Assembly (NCBI GenBank): GCA_032164245.1
Contig: JAVMKO010000003.1
Span: 69,386,390 to 69,450,389, forward strand
Reading direction: 5' to 3'
Length of the DNA: 64,000 nt
DNA from: Sternotherus odoratus
Lineage: Eukaryota; Chordata; Testudines; Kinosternidae
Under the pieces are notes generated by a model, which did no database searches, was not told where the DNA came from, and was given only the letters and a program-made list of their open reading frames with translations. The translations under genes were made by a program, and so were the position numbers. Shown here one piece after another: positions 1-11,689 of this stretch (the first letter of the stretch is position 1; each line of letters starts with the position of its first letter).

Positions 1-1270
1 CAATGGAAAAATTTAAACTGAGCTCAGATGATTAGAAGAGAATGCAAACCCAGATTGGAGAGGCATTCCAAGGCTATGTGGCTCTTCCCCACATGTTTAA
101 AAAATGCTGTTACATTTCTCTCTGTTCATTTGGGTGGCAGTAGTATCATCAGGAGTGAAATAATCATAGCAGATTGGTTCTTTTTCATCACTTAATATCT
201 GCATTACAACTCCATTTCAACAGTTCCAAAAATAGATCACGTTATCCTTAACAAACAGCGAACGAGCAATTGGAAGCAAGCACTTTCAATCTATTCAATT
301 TTCATGTTAGGATTTTTGTTATGTGACATAGATTGGAGGAAGCATCTGTCCTAGCATGCAATATATTCAATCAAAAATTAACTTGAACAAATTCTAGCAT
401 GTTATTTCTGAGCAATTACGGAAATTTTTCATAGTTAAGTTACTGAGGGTCAACTCCACAAATTGTTTCTGGATGACGTTCAAATCTTCACAAGAGTACA
501 GAAGTCCTTACTTAATTAGCATAATTATTATTGTTTAATATAATATACATTTATTTCAATCCTGAATAAATCATTGCACTTTGAGTAATTTTATGATTGT
601 ATTACCCTGATTCCCTTATTTGAAAACCTGAGCCTAGAGCATCTCTTCCACTTCCATGAGATATTACCGACTTGCTGCAAGATAACTCAGTCAATATAAG
701 CACATCACCTAAAGAACCTATATTGTGCAGAGGGGTATCCCATAGCAAAGGATGTATCCTGCCTTTGCAGATGTTCCCTCCCTCTCAGATTTCCTGGAGA
801 TGCAAAGGTTGAGAAGACATTTACCACAGGCCACTTTATGGACCTTCCATCCCTCCCACCAAGCCTTGGGGACAATTTATTGACATTCTGTAAGTTCAAA
901 TTCATGAAATTTTCATTTCCCTCTGACCTCCGAGTGAGTGTGGGCAGATCTAGGCCTGAATGACAAACTCACACTTGTTATCATACTTATCATCCATGTC
1001 CAGATTTGAAGTTTAGCACTCTTGTTTATGTGAGATTGAATCAATTCTGATTTTCAACCGATACAAGAAAGCAAAGAGACACAAAGACAATAAAAGTGTA
1101 ATGATCCTACTCTAGAATGAGTGACCCTGATGAAGTTAAGCAGAGCAATGAATGTGACCTGCTTCATATTAGAAAATTAGCCCGTGAGGAAAAGTGAAGT
1201 AATTCAGATGGTGAATATTCTTTAAAGAAAGACTGGAAATTATGCTTTGCTGTTGAACCATTAGGCTAAA
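1..1270. other. unassigned AT-rich intergenic DNA
   Basis: No supported gene or recognised repeat. The only ORF here (705-905, minus, 66 aa) has no recognisable motif and is within chance expectation. Confidence 0.5.
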
Positions 1271-1274
1271 CCAA

Positions 1275-1990
1275 ATCCAATTTCCGTCTTTGACAGGATA
1301 ACTGGCCTAGTGAATAGAGGAGAAGCAGTAGATGTGATATGATCTTCAATAACATTTTGACATTGACATTCTCATAAGCAGACTAGGGAAATATGGTCTA
1401 GATTAAATTACTATAAGGTGGGTGCTCGACTGGTCGAAAGACAATACTCAAAGAACAGCTGTCAAACTGGGAAGACATATCAAGTGCAGTCCTGCAGGAG
1501 TCTTGGATCCAGCTCTAATCAATATTTTCATTAATGACTTGGATGATGTAGTGGAGTGTATGTTTATAAAATCTGAAGATGAAATTCAGACTTTGAGGGG
1601 TATAAGCACTTTGGCAGACAGGATACTATTCTGGAGAATTGGTCTGAAAGCAGTAAGATGAAATTAATATAGACAATGGCAAAATAATACACTTAAGGAA
1701 AAATCAAATGCACAAATACAAAATGGGGAATAACTCACTAGGCAGCAGTATTGCAGAAAAGGATTTGGGAGTGAATATGCATCAGTGCAATGCTGAACTT
1801 AAAAAAAGCAAATATCATTCTGGGGTCTACTATCAGGAGTGTCATATGTAAGATATAAAAGATAATTGTTCTGCTCTACTTGGCAGTGGTGAGACCTCAG
1901 CTGGAGTACTATGTCCAATTGTGGGTACTGCACTTTCAGAAAGGTGTGAATAAATGGGAGAGTCCTGAAGGCAGCAACAAAAATTGTAAG
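1275..1990 (+). mobile_element. CR1 LINE fragment (reverse transcriptase C-terminal half)
   Basis: Decayed piece of a chicken-repeat-1 non-LTR retrotransposon. The frame at 1422-1661 retains a recognisable RT palm segment resembling GVLGPxLFNIFINDLD; here it reads GVLDPALINIFINDLDD. It is followed by a ruined FADD catalytic box that reads KSEDE. Further on, 1880-1925 matches the CR1 'ALVRPQLEYCVQFW' region in a shifted frame. It carries many frameshifts and stops, lacks the CR1 3' end, and is inactive. It is homologous to the copy at 24470-25488, which is better preserved. Confidence 0.8.
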
Positions 1991-2198
1991 AGTGTTGGAA
2001 ATCAGTTAGTTGGTGATTTGTAGGGATGAATAAATCACTTCCAAAAACTGAAGCTCTGGAAATCGTCGTTCAAAAACGTGACCATTATTTTTGAGGTTTA
2101 CGTTTTCATATACTTTCTGTTTCTTGCCTGGACCAGAATCAGAAGTGCCAACATAGTGTGAGAGTAGATGGTTTGAAGTATCTCCACCATTTCTAGAA

Positions 2199-2496
2199 CA
2201 GTGGTTCTCAACTCTGGTCCACCGCTTGTTCAGGGAAAGCCCCTGGCGTGCCGAGCTGATTTGTGTACCTGCCGCCTCTGAAGGTTCAGCCAGGACAATG
2301 GGGGCTGCGGGAAGCGGCGCAGGATAAAGGATGTGCTGTCCACCGCTTCCCGCAGCCCCCATTGGCCTAAAGCAGCGAACTGCGGCCAGGGAAAGCCATG
2401 ATCGGCCGAACCTGCGGAGGTGGCAGGTAAACAAACCGGCCCGGCATGCCAGGGGCTTTCCTTGAACAAGCAGTGGACCAGAGATGAGAACCACTG
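2199..2496. mobile_element. complete non-autonomous hAT-type element (298 bp)
   Basis: The ends form long terminal inverted repeats: cagtggttctca at the left and tgagaaccactg at the right, with homology running about 49 bp inward. It is flanked by 8-bp near-identical target duplications, ttctagaa at 2191-2198 and gtctagaa at 2497-2504. An 8-bp TSD and a CAG-type terminus fit the hAT superfamily. The interior is GC-rich and itself foldback: gcggcttcccgcagcccc-like arms lie around 2305 and 2345. ORFs across it (2006-2584 and 2230-2517, minus) are shadows. No transposase is encoded, so mobilisation would have been in trans. Confidence 0.88.
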
Positions 2497-2504
2497 GTCT
2501 AGAA

Positions 2505-3889
2505 GAAGGAAAAGCATTGAGCAATATCTGTAGAAATTCCTTGTTTAATAGTGAGTTCCTTACTGGATCCAAAGTCTCATTCATTACCTTTTCCTAAACA
2601 CTTTTCTGGCCACTGCTTGCAGCAAAGTTGAACAGAGAGTTAACACCCTGCCTGCTAGCCTGACCTCCTGCATCATTCAGGGCATAGAATTTATCTAAGT
2701 GATTCCTGATTCGAGCCCTGTTTTCCTTCTTCATTCTGCCAAACTTCTCTGAATTCCTCAGATGCTAGGAGGATTGATGTGCTCTCTCCAAAAACCAGAG
2801 TTTTCTGGTTTAGCTTAAAATGACGCCTTGCCTACAACTGGAACTAATTCCTTGCTGGAGTTAGTGGACTGGGGAGATGTGTCCATGCAATCTCTAAAAT
2901 GGAGAGAGTACTGTTTCTTTGGGGATATATTTTTGAGGTAGTTAATAACTCAAGGAATTGGGAAATGAAGTATTTTATCTACAGCTTTGATTTTGACCCA
3001 CAGTCAATAGTGGCTGAAAGTTATTAGCATTTTGTGGCTCTTTGGTGGCTTTCATGAAGTGACAAGGTTTCCCATCACTAGAAATCACTAAATCCAGTTG
3101 ATGCCTTAGTTAGAATATTTGACAGAGAGGCTGAAGGCTAACTGGGGTACTATTTCACACATAGAAATAATTATTCCATATTAGGATTGAGGAACGTTGG
3201 TAGGCAAGTGGGAAGGAAGTTTATTTCTGGTGCCTGGGTGCATTTGTTGTGTGGACAAACAGAGGATTTTGATTTCCAGGACTATCAACCCAGCAAAAAA
3301 ATTTCTAATGGTAAAATTGTATTATGCACATCCTGAGCAAAATTGTATCTTTGTGTCATTCATTGTAGGCTCGTCCTTTGCAGATTTTTAGGCAAAGTAT
3401 CTGATGTAGAACTGATTCATTATTAAAACAAGGGCTAAAACTTCTTTCACTGTGAAAATTTTCTCATGTGGGGGAGAACTTTATTATCTCATGAAAATTT
3501 AATTTGAAACAAAAACATTTAAAGAACTTTGAAAGTAACCAATCCCTCCCACCCTGCCCCTGGAAAGTACTCCGAGGTTTCATTAAATGCATCTCCAAGG
3601 CCTTTCTAAGTAGCAAAGAAGAAAATTAAAACTTTAAAGAGAAACTTTTCAGTCTACAGAGATAATATTTCTGGTAGCCTGAAGTTCTACTTATTTTGTC
3701 TCCCAGAGTCTCAGCCAATGGTATTATCTTCTGAAAATCAAGGAGAATTACACATCCTCGGATCATTATAACTAGCTAAACCAGTTAAACCAAAATAAAA
3801 TATCTGTATTATGAAAGAGGCATGTATAGGTATAAATAAGACTCTGTCTCGCATTTCAATTACTGCAGAATCCATTTCTCTGGCTTGGA
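2505..3889. other. unassigned intergenic DNA
   Basis: No gene or clear repeat recognised. The 64-aa ORF at 3197-3391 has no motif. The sequence is AT-rich and looks like ordinary spacer or very old repeats. Confidence 0.45.
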
Positions 3890-4530
3890 CCGGCGTAATC
3901 TTGCCCCATTCATATCTATTTAGAATACTGCTGCAAACGTCATTTCCCTAGCCTGTCTATTTGACCATGTCCTCCCTCTCTTTCTGCACCCTTCTCTAAG
4001 GAATCAAATCTAAGATGATTGTCTTCAATTTCAAGGCCTTTTCATGGCCTATCCCCACCTTACCTATGATCTTGTTCGCCATCCAGAGGTTGAGTCCCAT
4101 CTCGGGTCAGTCAATATTCCAACTTCCATCGTCCAGTTAAATTTTCAGACACACATCCTTGTGCTTTTTACCCATGCTGCCCCTCATGCTTGGGAGACAT
4201 TTCCCATAAACATCTGCAAAGCCACCTCATTTTTCTCCATCAAATCTTTCTTTAAAACTTTCCTTTGCTGGGATGTCTGCAAAAACTTGACAATAGGTAG
4301 GCCCCTGAGGTGCCATTACCACAACCTATCATGTTGACCAGTATTGTGTCTTTGATTCCTTACACTCCTTCATCTGTCTATATTTATGTGTCTTACACTT
4401 GGATTGTAAACTCTTTGGGGAAGGGACCGTCTTTGGTTCTGTGTTGCACCTAGCAAGAAGGAGTCCTGGTTCTTGACTGGAGCTCATAGGCACTCCCACA
4501 ATACAAATAATATTAATTAATAATTAATAA
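3890..4530 (+). mobile_element. ancient L3/CR1-like LINE 3' region and tail
   Basis: The segment reads like the 3' end of an old CR1-clade (L3-like) element: a pyrimidine-rich coding remnant at 3890-4330, then a 3' tail containing 'gattgtaaactctttgggg', 'ctgtgttgcacctagca' and a terminal run of AAT/TAAT units. Related tails occur at 28130-28245 and 35191-35305. The family name is recalled, not searched. The 97-aa ORF at 4044-4337 lies within it and is probably a relic frame, not a gene. Confidence 0.55.
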
Positions 4531-4646
4531 CAATATAAGATGGTTGTAGAAGAAAGGTACGCAAGGGATTTTTTCCCTAATAAATCTAGTATAGTATATC
4601 ATTACACATCATTTTCCCTACCAGTATTTGTTAGCTTTACACTTAG

Positions 4647-4830
4647 GATATGTCTACTCTTTCTGTTGGGGTTATAATTTCCAGCTCAAGGAGACATACC
4701 CACACCGGCTCTGATGGAGTAAACGTGCTAAAAATTGAGTTTAGCAGCGGTAGCATGAGTAGCAAAAGGGGCCAGCTGTCCTGAGTATGATCCTGTCCAC
4801 ATCTCCAACTTGACGTGTCATCAGACCCTA
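4647..4830 (+). mobile_element. palindrome-ended MITE, 'ggatatgtctac' family, copy 1
   Basis: Begins ggatatgtctactct, a variant of the gggtatgtctacact terminus common in turtle MITEs, and contains an internal agacatacccacac. The same order of motifs occurs in reverse orientation at 42636-42786, so the two are copies of one family. The right boundary is not resolved. No coding capacity. Confidence 0.6.
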
Positions 4831-5797
4831 ATGTTAGTAGGGAGTGTGAAATATAGTAGAAGAGATAGGAGACAGTCTCCAAAATCATAAATACTGCATT
4901 TGTCCATTATCAAAGTGATCTTTCAAACAGAGAACTGCAGCTTTTGGTGTGATCATCTGCATTGGTTAAGAAGTATTTTATTTCCTATTTAAATCATAGA
5001 GGGCAAAATCAATCCCACAGTTCAATAGAAATGGATTCAATCTCTTCTTTGGTTCCCAGGTAATAGGATGATGCCCTTTTTTAATGCATTGCTTGGAATA
5101 ATTTTTTCAGAGGTTCATTATCATTTGTACAAGTCCATCTTATAGGCATGTTTGTACAAAAGTTGTCCAAGAGTGACTGAAAATAACTTTAGTAATAAAT
5201 CATTAGTAGTGCAACGTGCTACTATCATGGGAGCAGAAGGTATCCTTTTTACTAGGTTATTGTAGGAGCCAAGCCCTCTGTAAATTATAGGGACGTGTGT
5301 GTTATAAGGAGGGAGTTCAGAAAGGGGATTGCAGAGACTTTAGGAGACAGAATATAGCAATCTTAAACTGCATAAATTGGCACAATAATCACTAGTATTC
5401 GTGGAAACTCAATGCAAACCGTTGTATTTCTTTTGTCACATTCTATTTTTAGTGCAGCTTTGTAATTCAGCCTGACAGTCGTCAGCAAACAGCATGAATA
5501 GAAGACTGCAAGCAGATTACTATGGAAATATTGCATACTATATTGTAAAGACAGACACTTTTCTTGCCTTTTAATGTTAACTGTGTGTCACAGGTATTTC
5601 CTTGAGAGCCCCAAAATATGCACATTTTTAGTGTATTTATAATGTATGATGGAAAGTTTTCTCCTTTTGATATTTATGAATCATCTTCTAGGTCAATGAT
5701 TGTGAAATAAAAGCTCCAGTAAATTAAGAAAAAACATAAAGCACCACTGAATACAATGAAAATGACCACTGTTCAGAAACACTGTGTAAACAAGTAA
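4831..5797. other. unassigned intergenic DNA
   Basis: AT-rich with no supported gene, RNA or repeat boundary. Confidence 0.45.
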
Positions 5798-5892
5798 GGA
5801 CCAAATCCTCAAAGGCATTTGGGTGCCTAACTCCCGTGGATTTCATGGGAGTTAGGAAACCGAATAACTTTTTTTTTTTGAATCTGAGCCTA
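5798..5892. repeat. palindromic MITE ('ctaactcccatt' type)
   Basis: A short foldback repeat: the left half (ctcaaaggcatttgggtgcc) is mirrored by the right half (ggaaaccgaataacttt...gaatctgagcc), with aactcccgtgga/catgggagtt forming the centre. The same family occurs at 18805-18896 and 51497-51704. A poly-T run of about 11 interrupts the right arm. Confidence 0.6.
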
Positions 5893-5899
5893 GCACTTT

Positions 5900-6280
5900 T
5901 CACTCTTTTAAAAATAAAGCCTCCAACATGATTTGGTTTTGTTTTCTTGTAGACATACTGGGCACCCAGGCACTGACTTTCTCATTTGCTGGGGAGAGGG
6001 GTGCTTGCCCTCCCCAGCTCCACCCCAGGCCCCACTCCCACTCCACACTTTCCCTCCAGCTCCGCCCCAGCTCTTCCCACCCTGATCATCTCCCTCCCGC
6101 ACAGGGCCTCCTGCACACTGCTGAACAGCTGTTCGCAGCAGGCAGGAGGCGTTGGAAGGGAGGGGGAGGAGCTGATCAGCAGGGCTGCAAGTGGGTGCTG
6201 AGCACCCACTATTTTTTACCCATGGGTGCACCAGCCCCAAAGCACCCACAGAGTCAGCACCTACGCCTGGGCATCACCAT
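5900..6280. repeat. GC-rich interspersed repeat, probable decayed DNA element
   Basis: A GC-rich block in an AT-rich setting, with the signature 'gtgggtgctgagcaccca' (a near palindrome at about 6189-6207) and 'cccatgggtgcaccagcccc'. I recall similar text in turtle interspersed repeats. The overlapping ORFs on both strands (5908-6249, 5928-6314, 5982-6209, 5986-6201) result from low stop-codon density and show no motif. Confidence 0.45.
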
Positions 6281-6414
6281 GAGAGTGATTCACTATGGCA
6301 CATGGAGGGACTAACATCATCGTTTGATCCGGCTGGAGAATACATTAAATTCAAGCTTTTCCTCTGAATTCATTGAGAGGGTTTTTTTATTGTTATTTAT
6401 GGAATGGCAATCTA

Positions 6415-6672
6415 TCTCAGGTACTTATATTGGCCCCATCACCATTGTATCTGAGCACCTTGTGATTCTTTAATATAGTAAACCTCCCAATACCCTTGTG
6501 TTATAGAGCAGTACTACATATTCCCATTTTACACATAGGAAAATGAGGCATGGAAGAAATAAGTGACTTGCCCATGGTCATATGGAAGTCTGTGGCAGAG
6601 TATTGAGTCTTGGTTTCCTTTGTCTCAGGCCAGTATCCTTAAACACTGGGCCATCCTTCCAGGTGCTTGGCA
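6415..6672 (+). mobile_element. MIR/CORE-SINE-like relic
   Basis: Contains the hallmark string order of the amniote MIR core: cccattttacacataggaaa, atgaggcatgg, agtgacttgccca, ggtcat, gtggcagag, then the ccactggaccat-like end (6644-6660). MIRs are ancient tRNA-derived SINEs transcribed by RNA polymerase III; this copy is a dead fossil. Fragments of related sequence occur at 16430-16620 and 45318-45371. Confidence 0.7.
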
Positions 6673-6870
6673 CAGTAAAAACATGTATATGTAGTCCTTG
6701 CCCAAGGGATTTAACAATCTAATCTAAAACTAAACTGAATGGTTCTGACACATCTGCTTAAACTTTCAAAAATGATGTGAATTTTGGGTGCTTAAGATGA
6801 TTTTCAGATGTTAGGGGCACAGGATCAAGTCTGACACTCAAAATCACTGGTTACTTCTGAAAAAGTGAAC

Positions 6871-7917
6871 CATAGAATCAAAGAACTAGAAGAGACATTG
6901 AGAGGTTTTCTAGTCCAGTCCCTGTGCTGCTTCCCACAGCCCACATTGGCCTGGAGCAGTGAACTGCGGCCAGTGGGAGCTGCGATCATCCGAACCTGCC
7001 AATGCGGCAGGTAAACAAATTGGCCCAGCCCATCAGCAGGCTTACCCTAGCGGACCTGTACCAAAGGTTGACGATCCCTGATCTAGACCATCCTGATAGG
7101 AGTTTGTCTAACCTGCTCTTAAAAATCTCCAATCATGGAGACTCCACAATCTCCATGGGCAATTCATCCAGTGTTTAACCACCCGGACAGTTGAGAAGAC
7201 TCTCTTAATGTCCAATCTAAACTGCCCTTGCTGCAATTTAAGCCATTGCTTCTTGTTCTATCCTTAGAGGTTAACGAGGACAATTTTTCTGCGTCCTGCT
7301 TGTAACAATCTTTTATGTACTTGAAAATTGTTGTTATGACCCAGCTCAATCTTCTCCTCTCCAGACAAAATAAACCCCTTTTTTTTCAATCTTCCCTCAT
7401 AGGTCGTATTTTCTAGACCTTTAATCATTTTCATTGCTCTTCTCTGGACTTCCTCCAATTTGTCCACATCTTTCCTGAAATGTAGTGACCAGAATTGGAC
7501 ACAATACTCCAGTTGAGGCCTAATCAGTGCAGAGTAGAGCAGAAGAATTACTTCTTTGGTCTTGCTTACAACACTTCTGCTAATGCATCTGTGATTTATG
7601 TTTGCTTTTTTTGCAACAGTGTTACCCTGTTGACTCAGATTTAGCTTGTGATCCACTATGATCCCCAGATCCCTTTCTGCAGTACTCCTTCTTAGGCAGT
7701 CATTTCCCATTTTCTGTGTGTGTAACTGATTGTTCCTTCCTAAGTGGAGTACTTTGCATTGTTGAATTTCATCCTAGTTACTTCAGACCATTTCTCAAGC
7801 TTGTCCAGATCATTTTAAATTTTAATCATATCTTCCAAAGCACTTGCAACCCCTCCCAGCTTGGTATCATCTCCAAACTTTGTAAGTGTACTCTCTATGC
7901 CATATATCATATAGTAT
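6871..7917 (-). mobile_element. CR1 LINE 3' end (RT C-terminus plus 3' UTR), interrupted
   Basis: Minus-strand CR1 truncated at its 5' side near 7917, ending at a 3' terminus 'gattctatg'-like motif at about 6871. The frame at 7264-7710 (148 aa) carries the CR1 RT thumb signatures ERDLGIIVDHKLN, SALIRPQLEYCVQFW and VQRRAMKMIKGLE, without the catalytic palm. The 3' UTR portion (7081-7260) is well conserved. Half a hAT MITE interrupts it at 6924-7080. Not functional. Confidence 0.85.
6924..7080. mobile_element. half hAT MITE nested in the CR1 3' UTR
   Basis: Starts 'gtgctgcttcccacagcccac' and ends 'aaaggttgacgatccctg', matching the right half of the family represented in full at 22814-23145. 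CR1 sequence resumes exactly after the element's terminal ccctg at 7081 (atctagacc). About 25 bp of expected CR1 sequence is missing at the left junction, so the left half and some host sequence were probably lost together. Confidence 0.7.
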
Positions 7918-9379
7918 AATAATGTGACAGTAAAAACTCAGGAATGTATAGATATCTTGCAGAGATCATCATCACTAATGACGGGGAGGAGGGAAGGGGC
8001 AAATATCTTCACAAATATCAAACAATTACAAATATTCAACAATTTTAAGGAGATGATTGAGTAGGAAGGGAGATCATTTTACTGCCATGAGTCAAATAGT
8101 AAATACAGTAGTTCAGCATAAATGTTGGGGTTAACCGCATGTTGAATTTATTATATCTGTATTATGTGCTGTAACTTATGGTCCTTGCATTTAGTATTAA
8201 AGGTATTATGATTGACCTTTCAGTTTTAAAGGGGCAGTTGATGCTTTCATTCTTCGTTCAGAGTAGCAAGTGGCCCGTAAAATGCCTTATAGGAGGGGAA
8301 AGAATCCAAGTTGCAGTCACTGTCATTTACAAGTTATCTGAAGCATCTTTGTTAATGCACTGTTCCAACACTGGCAAATTGATGGAGGTGAGGTTGCTTA
8401 GAAACAAATACATGGAAATACGCGCAGTCAGAAGCAGCCTTCAGATTTTCAGCATAGTCTGTACTACTTCATCTGATGAGCTGTGATTTTAATGAAGTAG
8501 CTGCCAGTGGACTCTATGTCTCACACAATGAAGGGAAGGAATCATTACAGTGTAAATGACTTGGAACACCATCTTCCCAAGAGAGCCACCTAACATTAGA
8601 TCTATAATTACTCTCCTGCTGTGTGCCTTCACTCTGGAGAAGAATCCCCTGATCCCAACACTTAGAGGTGTGTAACAGTATTCCAGTGTGCTAGTAGCGT
8701 TTCATTTGCTTTCAGAATGTGAGACGCTGAAGTTGACGATAACTCTGTGTAATTAAATGAGTGATCTCATCACTGTGGGAGGGGATAACCGGGAAGGTGA
8801 GATGTGTGGATGGTGTGTAGCCAATCACAGGAGGGTCAGCTGCTGAATTTTTAAAGTCAGCAATTGTTTGTGAAGACAGAAAATTCTGCTGTGATGCCAC
8901 TGATATTCAGACAGGAATAAATGGATTTACTTACTTACAAAATAGAAAGAGATTGACTGAAGGAAGAGTTGTGACTTGTTTTTTACAAAGCGATGTTTCT
9001 GCCATTACTCCTCACTACCATCCTCCACTTATCACTTGTTTTAAATTGTAATACTGTAACTGTCATAAGACTAAACATGCGCTACATTAGTAACACCAGT
9101 TAGCATCAGTGCAATTGAAGTGGTTTACATATTTTCACTAGAAAGAACATTTAACCCTCACCCATTCATATTTTCTAATACAATGCGTATCTTTCAAGAA
9201 ACAGAAACCGACCCAGCTTAAGGAGATTTTTATACATCAAACTCATGTGATTAAAACAAAAATCCATACCCTTGGCAAGTGATCACATTTATATAGGTTT
9301 CAGATTGCTGCGTTGCCACACGTCCTATATATGAAGTGGGTTGTAGCTGGGATGAAATTGTGAGGAAGAAATCTATGAG
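7918..9379. other. unassigned intergenic DNA
   Basis: No gene or repeat could be supported. The ORF at 8178-8486 (102 aa, plus) begins MVLAFSIKGIMIDLSV and has no recognisable domain, no splice context and no similarity I can name. It is left out as chance. Confidence 0.4.
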
Positions 9380-9660
9380 GCACAACTTCTCCCTTGTTGT
9401 GGGGGAGGGAGAAAGGGGGCAGTGCTACGCTCCATGGGCTATACCAGCAGTTATTTACAATTCTACCCCTCACTGGCTCCACTGTGCTGGCTGGCATGCT
9501 GGGGGCAGAGCCAAAGGTCCACCCACTCCCTCTCCCTCCATCCCTCCATAAACATGTACTTGGGAGGAGGGGTGCTGGAAATAGTGGGCATGTGGCACCC
9601 ACTTATCCCAACATGTCCATACCCATAATGCCGGCAACCCCCAGAGGGACATGAGGACAG
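9380..9660. repeat. GC-rich block, probable decayed interspersed repeat
   Basis: A GC island of about 280 bp between AT-rich flanks, with five overlapping ORFs on both strands. That pattern fits a repeat with few stop codons rather than a gene. No TIR or TSD could be defined. Confidence 0.3.
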
Positions 9661-9987
9661 TTTTTATTGCATTGCCTGGCTATGTTGGCTAAGTCAGAAT
9701 CTAGCTAGGGTGAATTTACTTTGGTATTTTGAAAAAAAAAAAAAGCCTGCCACATTTCAAACCATGTCACAGGAAATGGGGAGTTCATGCTTTTTACTAC
9801 CTGTGCAGAGCTATAAACAATCCTGAAAGACCCTAAAAATGCACAGTATTTACAGGATAGGCTCTAGCTATTGCTTAGCAGGCAAACATCTTAAATATTT
9901 TCAAAATACCAGAACGCAAAGTGCTGTCCCAGATCAACAACAGCAAGGAAATTGCAGTCAAGGTTAATCCTGCGCCCTTATCTCAGT

Positions 9988-10206
9988 TGTGTGTGGCAGA
10001 TATAGCACAAATCCCAGACTAAAAACACAGACATGTACACACAGCTGAAGCCATGATGGCTGGCTGATTCTTATATTGCACAGAGAAGAAAAAAAGACTC
10101 ATCCCCATATAATAACAGATTTAGCATATGCAACTGCTTAAGAAACTGTAACTACAAATGCACATAAATGGATTCAACCCTCTGCTTGAGACATTCAGAT
10201 ATACCA
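9988..10206 (-). repeat. 3' LTR of the Gypsy element
   Basis: About 219 bp, aligning along its length with 15130-15349; a shared block is 'catgatggctggctga' at 10053 and 15199. In element orientation it starts TGG and ends CA. It lies directly next to a polypurine tract, which identifies it as the downstream LTR. The two LTRs have diverged strongly, so the insertion is old. Confidence 0.8.
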
Positions 10207-10210
10207 CAAC

Positions 10211-10230
10211 TCCCCCCCTCACCCCCCTGA
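10211..10230 (-). other. polypurine tract
   Basis: On the minus strand this is an almost uninterrupted purine run (G-rich with one T) ending about 4 nt before the 3' LTR. This is where plus-strand DNA synthesis is primed in LTR retrotransposons, and it supports the element's orientation. Confidence 0.75.
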
Positions 10231-10539
10231 TGTGAAATGGGCACAACACCTTCAGAAGTAATTGTGAGGGAACAACCCAAGGTCCAGTTACAAGTCAAAT
10301 CTTTCACATGGCTTGCATTTGCTTTCTGGAAAGCATCTGCCAACATTTTGGGTAAGCGGCATGTCTGCAGTAATGTCTGACTCAGATGTTTCCTCGTGTG
10401 ATGCTGGTAGTTCAGCATGCCTACTTTCTGGTATAATGTTATTGGTTGCTGGTTCATGCTGGGGCACTGATGTTGGAACTACTTGTGGCTCCCTGAATTT
10501 TGCTTCTTTGCCAGCCCCGGAGTCACCTCAGATTCTCAC

Positions 10540-11433
10540 AATTGGTCTGTGGTGGTGCCAAAAGGTTTTGGGTGCCACTTATAGGACAGAGGAACCTTTT
10601 GTGTGCTAATAATTGCTGGAAGATTGCACCAACACTGTTTGACCCACTTGTAGCTGATGAGATGAACTGATTCCTTTCACCGGGGCCTGTCTTATTTGAC
10701 TCTTTCTGACTTGTAGACATAGTTTGGGCTTTAAGAAATCCAAGCATGAACTGAGATTTCAGTCTATAAACATAATTGCAGGTGTTTGGTTCATTACAGC
10801 ATGTATCACATTTCTATATGCTCGCAAGAATCATGCCAGTTTCTGATGTAATATCCCCTTCCCATATGTCATAGATTACAGGGCTTGAAAATATGTACAA
10901 AACTTTCAATCACAACATTTTTGGCGATGTGGGATAGTGCTGAGGTGATATGTCGAATCCTATTTTTTCTTGATGAACCTCCAAAACTCTTTTGAACTAA
11001 ACTGAGGACTGTTGTCACTCACAACTTGTCCTGACTATTCAGTTCTTGCAAACAAAGGTTGAAGTTTTTCTATGGTCTGTGCAACTGTGGTGGTTTTCAT
11101 TTTTTAAAAAATGTCTGGCCATATGGAATGGGCATCTACCCCTTCCTAGAAATATCATTCCCAATAATGTTCCTGAAAAATCAATATGCAGACATGACCA
11201 GTGAGCTGATGACCATTCAAAGGGTGTAATGGTGCTGGTTGAGGCATGGGCTGTACCTGTTGGTTTTCTGAACTTTCCTTGGAAAAGCTGCTCTATTTGT
11301 TGGTCAATGCCTGGCCACCATAGAAAACTTCTGGCAAGTATCTTCATTTTTACTCCCCCGGGTGTCCTACATGGAACATTAAGACTCTTGTGCACTATTG
11401 ACTAGGTATAATAACATAAATTCCCCAACTGAC
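10540..11433 (-). pseudogene. Gypsy integrase relic
   Basis: Minus-strand frames begin with the H2C2 zinc-binding end of integrase (GVKMKILARSFLWWPGIDQQ at about 11353-11294), though the expected CxxC pair is lost. The core follows with HIDFSG (first catalytic Asp). After a frameshift comes VVSDNSPQF (second Asp), then HITSA and a Glu in VIES (third acidic residue) near 10905. A C-terminal segment with LDFLKPK and VGQTVLVQ fits the tail domain of this clade. All three DDE residues can still be read, but across broken frames. The enzyme would insert element cDNA into chromosomes; it is dead here. Confidence 0.8.
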
Positions 11434-11689
11434 ATATCTTTGGGCATGTCTTCACTACCACTTTAATTCGACCTTAACGACGTTAGGTCGAATTAAAGGT
11501 GTACCTGTCTTCACATACATGCCCTTAAAGTCGATTTAAAGGGCCCTCAAGATCGATTTCGGAACTCCTGCCTAACGAGAGAAGTAAGGCTAAATTCGAC
11601 ATTACAAGCTCGACTGTGGGCTAGTGAAGAGGCATCAGAAGTTAAGCCTCCGACCTCCGAGCAGCCCCGCGAGGGGGGGGCTGTTCGGG

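Noticed and set aside
2006..2584. 192-aa minus ORF
   Set aside because: Runs through a complete hAT MITE including both TIRs and TSDs, so it cannot be a host gene.
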